DNA of 64,000 bases. Origin: Microbulbifer litoralis. Its GTDB lineage: Bacteria; Pseudomonadota; Gammaproteobacteria; Pseudomonadales; Cellvibrionaceae. Of this stretch, positions 57,521 through 64,000 are shown piece by piece (the first letter of the stretch is position 1; each line of letters opens with the position of its first letter). Both the position numbers and the translations under genes were made by a program. The stretch lies in assembly GCF_023634065.1 (NCBI RefSeq), contig NZ_JALKCV010000001.1:124001-188000 (forward strand). The letters run 5' to 3'. The notes under the pieces were generated by a model, which saw only the letters and a list, made by a program, of their open reading frames with translations, made no database searches and was not told the DNA's origin.

Positions 57521-58606
57521 TTAACGTAATTTCAGTGTTGCCAGGCCGGCCAGTACCAGCACCACCGTGATAATCCAGAAACGCACGATCACCCGCGGCT
57601 CCGGCCAGCCCTTCAGTTCAAAATGGTGGTGCAGCGGCGCCATGCGGAAAATGCGTTTGCCCGTCAGTTTGAAGGACGCCACCTGCAGGATCACCGAGAC
57701 CGTTTCCATCACGAACACGCCACCCATGATGAACAGCACGATTTCGTGCCGGGTGATCACCGCGATAATGCCCAGCGCCGCGCCCAGTGCCAGCGCGCCC
57801 ACGTCGCCCATGAAAACCTGGGCCGGGTAGGTGTTGAACCACAAAAACCCGAGCCCGGCACCACAGAGGGCGGCGCAGAAGACCGCCAGCTCGCCGGCGC
57901 CGGTGATCGACGGAATATGCAGGTAGGTGGCGAACTCCACGTGACCGGCCAGGTAGGCGATGACACCCAGCGCGCCGCCCACCATGACCGTGGGCATGAT
58001 CGCCAGGCCGTCCAGGCCGTCTGTCAGGTTGACCGCGTTGCTCGACCCCACCACCACGAAATAGGTCAGCAGGATAAAGAACACCGGCCCCAGGTCGATG
58101 GCAATATCCTTGAAAAAGGGCACGAAGAACTGGGTCTCCGCCGGGCTGGTGGCGCTCATGTACAGATAGAGCGCGGCGCCCATACCGGCGATGGACTGCC
58201 ACAAATATTTCCAGCGTGCGATCAGGCCGCGCGGGTTCTTGTGCACGACTTTCTTGTAATCGTCGACAAAGCCCACGGCGCCGAAAATGAAAGTGACGAT
58301 CAGTGTCACCCAGACAAAACGGTTGTCCAGGTCCGACCACAGCAGTGCCGAGGAAAAAATTGCGGCCAGGATCAGCGTACCGCCCATGGTGGGCGTGCCG
58401 GATTTGCTCAGGTGGGTCTGCGGGCCATCGTCGCGCACCGCCTGGCCCACCTGCAGCTGGTTCAGCCAGGTGATCATGCGCGGGCCCACGATCAGGGAAA
58501 TGCCCAGCGCCGTCAGCGCTGCCAGGATGGCGCGCACAGTCAGGTAGTTGAACACCGCAAAGGTGCTCACATGTTGTTGTAATAGTTCTGCCAGCCAGAG
58601 CAGCAT
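57521..58606 (-). CDS. mraY: Phospho-MurNAc-pentapeptide transferase MraY
   Basis: 361 aa, ten transmembrane helices. Makes lipid I on undecaprenyl phosphate. The catalytic elements are [16 protein letters not shown] (Asp pair), [18 protein letters not shown] (third Asp) and the C-terminal [16 protein letters not shown] histidine loop. [15 protein letters not shown] lies in the first cytoplasmic region. 11 nt after murF. Confidence 0.98.
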   Translation of the reverse strand: MLLWLAELLQQHVSTFAVFNYLTVRAILAALTALGISLIVGPRMITWLNQLQVGQAVRDDGPQTHLSKSGTPTMGGTLILAAIFSSALLWSDLDNRFVWVTLIVTFIFGAVGFVDDYKKVVHKNPRGLIARWKYLWQSIAGMGAALYLYMSATSPAETQFFVPFFKDIAIDLGPVFFILLTYFVVVGSSNAVNLTDGLDGLAIMPTVMVGGALGVIAYLAGHVEFATYLHIPSITGAGELAVFCAALCGAGLGFLWFNTYPAQVFMGDVGALALGAALGIIAVITRHEIVLFIMGGVFVMETVSVILQVASFKLTGKRIFRMAPLHHHFELKGWPEPRVIVRFWIITVVLVLAGLATLKLR

Positions 58607-58617
58607 CGTTATACCTC

Positions 58618-60006
58618 TCAGTCGTTCCCGTCTTTTGCAGGTGTGTCCTGGGTAAGTGCCTGCACTACCAGTTCCATACGAGCACTGCGGGAACCTTTCA
58701 CCAGCACTGTGGTGTGTTCATTCAGTTCGCGGGCGAGCGCCGCCGACAGCGGTGCGCGATCGCGGAAATTGTGCAGCGGCAGATGCCTGCCCTCGCCGAA
58801 GGCGACACTGGCGGCATTGCCCAGTGGGCCGAGCGTAAACAGCGCATCCAGTCCGCGCTCGCGCGCCAGTTCGCCGACCTGCCGGTGCATTTCCCCGGCG
58901 TCCGCACCCAGTTCTGCCATATCCCCCAGAACCAGGATTTTCCTGCCGGGGCGCTGCGCCAGCAGCTCGATCGCCGCCGCCACCGAGCCCGGGTTGGCGT
59001 TGTAGCTGTCATCGATCACGGTGGCGCCGGCAGCGGTGCGATGCTCCTGCATGCGGCCCTGCACACCGGCCGCCAGACCCAGGCCGCTGGCGATTTCCGA
59101 CGCCGGGAGACCGGCGGCGAAGGCGCAGCCGGCGGCGACCAGCGCATTGTGCACATTGTGTTCGCCGAGCAGCTGCAGCCTGACCGGGTGCGCCAGTTCC
59201 TCGATCACCAGGTCGAACGCCGGCCGTCCCTGGGCGTCCAGTTCGATATTGTCCGCGTGCACGGCGCAGCCGTGCCCCAGGCCCACATCCAGTTCGCGCA
59301 CGCCGTCCGGCAGCCGCTGGCGCCAGTAATCCGCGTAGTTGTCGTCGGCGTTGATCACCGCTGTGCCACCTGTTTCCAGGCCGGTGTAGATCTGGCCCTT
59401 GGCAGCGGCGATGGCGTCCACGGAGCCGAAACCCTCCACGTGCGCCGGCATCACATTGTTAACCGCGCTCACCTGCGGCACGCCGATACCGCACAGGTAG
59501 CCGATCTCGTCCGGTCCGCTGGCCCCCATCTCGAGAATCAGCACGTCGTGTTCCGGCTGCAGGCCGAACAGTGTCATCGGCAGGCCGAAGTGGTTGTTCA
59601 GGTTGCCGGCAGTGACGCAGGGCCGGTGGCGCTGGCCGAAAATAGCCGCCAGCATTTCCTTGACCGTGGTCTTGCCGCAGGAGCCGGTAATGGCAATAGT
59701 GCGGCCCTCAAACTGCTCGCGGCACAGCCGGCCGATCTGCCCGAGGGCCACGGTGGTGTCCGCCACCCGCCACTGCGGCAGTCGGCAGTCGGGGATTTCG
59801 CGCTCGACCACCAGACCCAGCACTTTGCCTTCCAGGTCGGCCACAAAGTCGTGCGCGTCGAAGTTCTCTCCCTTGAGCGCGACAAACAGCGCGCGTTCAT
59901 CCGGCGCGCGGGTGTCGGTGCAGACGCGATCGAACGGCACCGAGCCGTTTACCAGCTCGCCGCCAAAACGCTCCTGTAGCTGTTGCAGGGAGAGCGGGTG
60001 GATCAT
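58618..60006 (-). CDS. murF: UDP-MurNAc-tripeptide-D-Ala-D-Ala ligase
   Basis: 462 aa. Completes the UDP-MurNAc-pentapeptide. N-terminal [23 protein letters not shown] loop [43 protein letters not shown] and the C-terminal [20 protein letters not shown] and [10 protein letters not shown] motifs. It uses D-Ala-D-Ala made by a Ddl that is not encoded in this cluster. Start overlaps murE by 4 nt. Confidence 0.97.
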   Translation of the reverse strand: MIHPLSLQQLQERFGGELVNGSVPFDRVCTDTRAPDERALFVALKGENFDAHDFVADLEGKVLGLVVEREIPDCRLPQWRVADTTVALGQIGRLCREQFEGRTIAITGSCGKTTVKEMLAAIFGQRHRPCVTAGNLNNHFGLPMTLFGLQPEHDVLILEMGASGPDEIGYLCGIGVPQVSAVNNVMPAHVEGFGSVDAIAAAKGQIYTGLETGGTAVINADDNYADYWRQRLPDGVRELDVGLGHGCAVHADNIELDAQGRPAFDLVIEELAHPVRLQLLGEHNVHNALVAAGCAFAAGLPASEIASGLGLAAGVQGRMQEHRTAAGATVIDDSYNANPGSVAAAIELLAQRPGRKILVLGDMAELGADAGEMHRQVGELARERGLDALFTLGPLGNAASVAFGEGRHLPLHNFRDRAPLSAALARELNEHTTVLVKGSRSARMELVVQALTQDTPAKDGND

Positions 60007-61550
60007 TTCGCCTCCCCCTCGACGCGATCGGCGCGTTTGCGCAACGCGGCGGTGGCCTGTTCGCGGTCGCAGAAGTGAATTTTTTCCGCCCCGATAATCT
60101 GGTAGTCCTCGTGGCCCTTGCCGGCGATCAGCACGATATCGCCGGGCGCGGCGGCGTCCACTGCGCGGGCGATGGCACTGGCGCGGTCCACTTCCGTTTC
60201 AATATTGCTGGCGGCGCCCTCGAGAATATCGTCGATGATTTTCTGCGGGTCCTCGCTGCGCGGATTGTCGCTGGTGGCGATGGCATGATCGGCCATCTCC
60301 GAGGCGATGCGGCCCATGGGCGCGCGCTTGCCGCTATCGCGGTCGCCGCCGCAGCCGAATACGCACCACAGCCTGCCGCGGCAGTAGGGCCGCGCCGCCG
60401 CCAGCGCCGCGCGCAGCGCCTCGGGTGTGTGGGCATAGTCCACCAGCACGCTGACCTCATCGGCACCGTCCACCCGTACCCGCTCCATTCGGCCGGGTAC
60501 CGGTTTGATGGTAGGGAAGGCCGCGAGAATTTCCTCGAAGGGCATGCCGCCGGCGGCCGCCGCAGCCACCACCGCCAGTGCATTGTGGATATTGAAGTCG
60601 CCGATCAGCGGCGCGTTCAGTTCGCCGTCGCCCCAGGGCGAGGTCAGTTGCACCGAGAAGCCGCTGTCATGGCGCTGCAGGTCGGTGACGTGCAGGTCTC
60701 CGGCCTGCAGGCCGTAGGTGATCACGCGCAGGCCGCGGATCTTGCAGCGCTCCGCCAACTGGCCGCCGAACGGGTCGTCGATATTGATCACGCCACGTTT
60801 CAGCTTTGGCAGGCCGAACAGCTTTTCCTTGGCGGCGCCGTAGGCGGCCATGTTGCCGTGGTAATCCAGGTGGTCCCGCGACAGGTTGGTAAAGATGGCG
60901 GTATCGAAAATCAGGCCGTGTACCCGCCCCTGGGCCAGCGCATGCGAGGACACTTCCATGGCCGCGGCGTCCACGCCGCGATCACGGAAATCGGCGTAGT
61001 CCGCCTGCAGTCGCACCGGGTCCGGTGTGGTGAGACCGGTTTCGTGCAGCTCGATTTGGCCGTCTTTCCAGATACCGTTGCCGATAGTGCCCATGACCCC
61101 GGCGGCGCCGAAATGGCGCGCCAGCAGTTGCGAGGTCAGGTAGGCGCAGGTGGACTTGCCGTTGGTCCCGGTCACGCCCACCAGGTACATGTCTTCGGTC
61201 GGGTTGCCATAGAAGCGCGCGGCGATTTCGCCCACGCGCTTGGCCAGACCCGGCACGCTGACCACCTGGATGCCCTCGCGGATATCGCAGTGCAGCTGCT
61301 CGGCGTCCGCCAGCACCGCGGCCGCGCCGGCGGCGATAGCGGCGCCGATAAACTCGCGCCCATCCACGACACTGCCGCGCAGCGCCATAAAGACATCGCC
61401 CGGCTCAACCTGGCGGCTGTCGAGTGCCACGCCGGACACCGCCACGTCGGGAATACCGGCATAGCCGGGCACCAGCTCCTGCAGCGATACCTTCGATGCC
61501 TTCGATACCTTCCGGGACTGACTGTTTTGTGTTTCGGGACGCTGATTCAC
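60003..61550 (-). CDS. murE: UDP-MurNAc-tripeptide synthetase (meso-DAP adding)
   Basis: 515 aa. N-terminal ALDSRQVEPGDVFMALRG, ATP loop GVTGTNGKSTCAYLTSQ, DHLDYHGNMAAYGAAKEKLF, C-terminal VDYAHTPEALRAAL and GCGGDRDSGKRAPMG. The TSDNPRSEDP motif indicates meso-diaminopimelate as the added amino acid. The first ~20 residues are Ser/Lys-rich and not conserved, so the true start may be further in. Overlaps ftsI and murF by 4 nt each. Confidence 0.97.
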   Translation of the reverse strand: MNQRPETQNSQSRKVSKASKVSLQELVPGYAGIPDVAVSGVALDSRQVEPGDVFMALRGSVVDGREFIGAAIAAGAAAVLADAEQLHCDIREGIQVVSVPGLAKRVGEIAARFYGNPTEDMYLVGVTGTNGKSTCAYLTSQLLARHFGAAGVMGTIGNGIWKDGQIELHETGLTTPDPVRLQADYADFRDRGVDAAAMEVSSHALAQGRVHGLIFDTAIFTNLSRDHLDYHGNMAAYGAAKEKLFGLPKLKRGVINIDDPFGGQLAERCKIRGLRVITYGLQAGDLHVTDLQRHDSGFSVQLTSPWGDGELNAPLIGDFNIHNALAVVAAAAAGGMPFEEILAAFPTIKPVPGRMERVRVDGADEVSVLVDYAHTPEALRAALAAARPYCRGRLWCVFGCGGDRDSGKRAPMGRIASEMADHAIATSDNPRSEDPQKIIDDILEGAASNIETEVDRASAIARAVDAAAPGDIVLIAGKGHEDYQIIGAEKIHFCDREQATAALRKRADRVEGEAK

Positions 61551-63307
61551 GACTCTGTACCTCTCTCGCTCAGCTGAACCGCCAGTTGCCGCTCCGGCGA
61601 ATCCACTTCTGTGGGCGGCACCTGCAGCAGGCGCATGGCGCCGGCCATCACGGATCCGAACACCGGCGCGGCCACTTCGCCACCGTAATATTTGGCATTG
61701 CGGGGATCGTCGATCACCACCACCGCGGCCAGTCGCGGCCGGTCCGCCGGGATAAAACCGGCGAACACAGAACGGTAGCGGCTGTCCTCGTAGCCCCCGC
61801 TGCCCACCTTGTGCACTGTGCCGGTCTTGCCGGCCACCCGGTAGCCCTCCACCGCGGCTCGTGTGCCGGTGCCGGCCGGGGTAATGACCGTCTCCAGCAT
61901 GGCCGTCACTTCCCGCGCCAGTGGTGCCTCGACTACCTGCTCGGGCTCAGCCTCGGGATTGGCACCGCTTAAAACCAACGAAACCGGGCGCTTGAGCCCG
62001 GCGTTGGCAATGACACTGTAGGCCTGTGCAAGCTGCACCGAGTTCACCGTTAAACCGTAGCCGAAGGCGAAATTGGCCCGCTCGATTGGCCGCCAGCGAC
62101 TTCGGCTGGGCAGGATTCCCGCCGCCTCGCCGGGGAAGCCGGTGCCGACCGCCTCCCCCAGCCCCAGCCGGTAAAAGAGTCCGCGGATATTGTTTGGTTC
62201 CAGGTCCAGGGCGATTTTCGTGATGCCCACCTGGCTGGATTTGGTGATCACTCGGGTCAGGTCGATCACACCGTAGTTGCGGTGATCGAGCAGCGTTTTG
62301 CCGGGCACGCGAATATAGCCGGGGCTGGTATCGATCGGCGTGTGCGGCTGGTAGCGGCCGCTCTCCAGCGCCGCCAGTGCAGTGATCGGCTTGACCGTGG
62401 AGCCGGGTTCGAACTGGTCGATCAGCGCGCGGTTGCGCATCGCCGCGGCGTTCAGGCCGCGGCGGTTATTCGGGTTGAAGGACGGCTGGTTGGCCATCGC
62501 CAAAACGTTGCCACTGCGGGTATCCAGGATCACCATAAAGCCGGAGGCGGCCTCATTTTCGGAAACGGCGCGCTTCAGCTCGCGGTAGGCCAGGTACTGC
62601 AGTCGCAAGTCGATGGACAGGCGCAGGTCCTGGCCGGGTCGCGCCTCGCGCACGACCGCCAGGTCCTGCACGGTGCGGCCTTTCAGGTCCTTGACCACCT
62701 GTTGGGCGCCGGGCTGGCCGGACAGCCACTGGTTGTAGGCGAGTTCCATGCCCTCCTGGCCACTGTCGTCGATATTAGTGAAGCCGAGCAGCTGTGCGGT
62801 CACTTCGCCCGCCGGGTAGAAGCGGCGGTACTCTTTCTTGCTGTAGACGCCGGCGGTATCCAGTGCCAGCACCTGCTGCGCCTGTTCGGGGGCCAGGTGG
62901 CGGGCCAGGTACATGAATTCTTTACTGCGGTATTTTTCCAGGCGCTTGGCCAGGGCAGCCGGTTTCATCTCCAGTGCCGCCGCCAGCCGGCGCAGTTCGT
63001 CGGCACCGGCCTCGCGCAGCAACTGCGGGTTGGCCCAGAGGCTGTGCACCGGCGTGCTCACCGCCAGCAGCTCGCCGTTGCGGTCGACGATGGAGCCGCG
63101 GTAGGCGGCGATCTCTTCGGTGCGGATGGTGCGCGCGTCGCCCTGGTCCTGCAGGAAGCGGTAGCCGCGCTCGGCCTCCGGCAGCACCTGCAGGCGCGCC
63201 AGGTGGAATACCAGCGACAGGGCGAGCAGGCACAGCAGCAGCGCCACCAGTGCAAAGCGCCAGCGGGCGATACCCGGTTTGACCTGCTGTTTCTTCACTG
63301 CGCCCAT
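61547..63307 (-). CDS. ftsI: Septal peptidoglycan transpeptidase FtsI (PBP3)
   Basis: 586 aa. One N-terminal transmembrane helix (16-38), a pedestal domain with RGSIVDRNGELLAVS, then a class B transpeptidase. Catalytic SxxK is S303-T-V-K306 and the third motif is K494-T-G-T. The second motif reads KSSQVG at 356-361, that is SSQ where E. coli FtsI has SSN. It crosslinks septal peptidoglycan with FtsW. Start is 106 bp after ftsL; a family C repeat (63361-63383) lies in that gap. Confidence 0.96.
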   Translation of the reverse strand: MGAVKKQQVKPGIARWRFALVALLLCLLALSLVFHLARLQVLPEAERGYRFLQDQGDARTIRTEEIAAYRGSIVDRNGELLAVSTPVHSLWANPQLLREAGADELRRLAAALEMKPAALAKRLEKYRSKEFMYLARHLAPEQAQQVLALDTAGVYSKKEYRRFYPAGEVTAQLLGFTNIDDSGQEGMELAYNQWLSGQPGAQQVVKDLKGRTVQDLAVVREARPGQDLRLSIDLRLQYLAYRELKRAVSENEAASGFMVILDTRSGNVLAMANQPSFNPNNRRGLNAAAMRNRALIDQFEPGSTVKPITALAALESGRYQPHTPIDTSPGYIRVPGKTLLDHRNYGVIDLTRVITKSSQVGITKIALDLEPNNIRGLFYRLGLGEAVGTGFPGEAAGILPSRSRWRPIERANFAFGYGLTVNSVQLAQAYSVIANAGLKRPVSLVLSGANPEAEPEQVVEAPLAREVTAMLETVITPAGTGTRAAVEGYRVAGKTGTVHKVGSGGYEDSRYRSVFAGFIPADRPRLAAVVVIDDPRNAKYYGGEVAAPVFGSVMAGAMRLLQVPPTEVDSPERQLAVQLSERGTES

Positions 63308-63360
63308 GGCGCTCCCATCCCTATCGCTTTATCTGTTGGTGCTAGTGGGCCCTGCTTTTT

Positions 63361-63383
63361 CGCCTGCAGGGCAGGCTCCTACA
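63361..63383. repeat. Dispersed repeat, family C
   Basis: CGCCTGCAGGGCAGGCTCCT followed by ACA, between ftsL and ftsI. Pairs internally (GCCTGC/GCAGGC). Confidence 0.6.
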
Positions 63384-63413
63384 CAGGGCTCCGTTCCAGC
63401 CCGGTTCTATTGT

Positions 63414-63689
63414 CTATTCCGCCGGTACCAGCACCTGTTCGTCCGGCGCCGGCACATGCATTTCCAGCTCTTCCCGCGCGACCTTCTCGATGCGGCTGTA
63501 GGCGGACCAGGCGCCTTTTTCCAGCAGCAACCGCTCCTGTTCGTAACGCAGTTCGTCGCGCGTTTTCTGCGCTTCCACCAATTCCGCGGTCAGCGCGCGG
63601 CTGCGCTGTGTGGTGTGGACCACCGCCAGGGCCGAGGCCATGGCGCCGAGCCACAGTAGCGCCAGCAGCAATTTGCGGCCTCTGCTCAC
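63414..63689 (-). CDS. ftsL: Cell division protein FtsL
   Basis: 91 aa bitopic protein. A short basic N-terminus (MSRGRKLL), one transmembrane helix (about 7-26, [20 protein letters not shown]), then a periplasmic coiled coil ([20 protein letters not shown]). The [19 protein letters not shown] end is the usual FtsL signature. It forms the FtsQLB complex. It overlaps rsmH by 4 nt, the standard arrangement. Confidence 0.93.
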   Translation of the reverse strand: MSRGRKLLLALLWLGAMASALAVVHTTQRSRALTAELVEAQKTRDELRYEQERLLLEKGAWSAYSRIEKVAREELEMHVPAPDEQVLVPAE

Positions 63690-64000
63690 GGCGCGGTCCC
63701 GCCGAGTTTCTCGGCCACCCGCATCACCGCGCTGCGGGAGCGCAGGTTTTCATCCACCTCGACTTCGTTCGCCTTGACCGCCTTACCCACCGAGCGCAGC
63801 GTTTTCTCGATCTGGCTGTCCATCACCGGCAGGCCGCGCGGCAGCTTGGGGCCGCGTTCCTTTTCGCGGATAAACCGCTTTACCATCCGGTCTTCCAGCG
63901 AGTGGAAGCTGATCACCACCAGGCGCCCGCCCGGGGCGAGCAATTGCAGCGATTTCTCCAGCGCGTCCTGCAGATCGTCCAGTTCTCCGTTGATATGGAT
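63686..64000 (-). CDS. rsmH: 16S rRNA m4C1402 methyltransferase RsmH, C-terminal part
   Basis: The frame is open to the window edge (104 codons seen); the N-terminal part lies outside. The segment [20 protein letters not shown] then [20 protein letters not shown] is the RsmH/MraW signature that precedes the C-terminal [19 protein letters not shown] and [16 protein letters not shown]. Methylates N4 of C1402 in 16S rRNA. First visible gene of the dcw transcript, coupled to ftsL. Confidence 0.97.
   Translation of the reverse strand: MHINGELDDLQDALEKSLQLLAPGGRLVVISFHSLEDRMVKRFIREKERGPKLPRGLPVMDSQIEKTLRSVGKAVKANEVEVDENLRSRSAVMRVAEKLGGTAP

Overview
The window is high-GC gammaproteobacterial chromosome. 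The gene set (GH18 chitinase, Oar-like TonB receptor, imuA-imuB-dnaE2 mutasome, type IV pili, and a dcw cluster running into lpxC, an M23 peptidase gene, secA and argJ) fits a marine polysaccharide degrader of the Cellvibrionales/Microbulbifer type. That placement is inferred from gene content and order. I saw no tRNA, rRNA or CRISPR array.

Layout. 1-3.7 kb: the 5' part of a chitinase A gene (minus) with a pair of LacI-type palindromes in its promoter, a 160-bp MITE-like palindrome, a DUF4870 membrane protein and a decayed Fic gene. 3.7-20 kb: a block that reads as a DNA/nucleoside scavenging locus. It holds a secreted endonuclease I with a putative binding domain; deoA-deoB-deoC plus a two-domain ALDH16-like protein that has lost its catalytic residues (minus); divergent nupC-cdd-upp and a RutR-like TetR regulator (plus); then a large Oar-like TonB receptor followed by a UshA-type 5'-nucleotidase (minus). 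A RutR-box-like palindrome lies between deoA and nupC, and a second candidate lies upstream of the receptor gene. 20.8-23.6 kb: DUF3820 protein, glycine-zipper lipoprotein, small Cys protein, HI0933-type flavoprotein and dcd. 23.7-30.7 kb: SOS mutasome imuA-imuB-dnaE2 behind two tandem LexA boxes. It is interrupted by a GIY-YIG gene and about ten copies of an 85-bp repeat, and dnaE2 itself carries dispersed-repeat sequence in frame.

31-34 kb: an outer-membrane barrel protein, an IS256-family element with 9-bp target duplication and a nonsense codon in its transposase, and fragments of other transposon genes. 34.2-41.6 kb: pilA (minus, sigma-54-type promoter) divergent from pilB-pilC-pilD-coaE, a Phd/YefM-RelE/ParE toxin-antitoxin pair, yacG, and convergent mutT. 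41.6-64 kb, all minus: argJ, secA, M23 peptidase, lpxC, ftsZ, ftsA, ftsQ, murC, murG, ftsW, murD, mraY, murF, murE, ftsI, ftsL and the 3' part of rsmH. In transcription order this is rsmH to mutT. ddl is missing from its usual place between murC and ftsQ.

At least five families of short dispersed palindromic repeats are scattered between genes. In two places (dnaE2 and the ftsQ start) they have become part of coding sequence. Coordinates and frames were read directly. Family assignments come from motif recognition; no database search was run.
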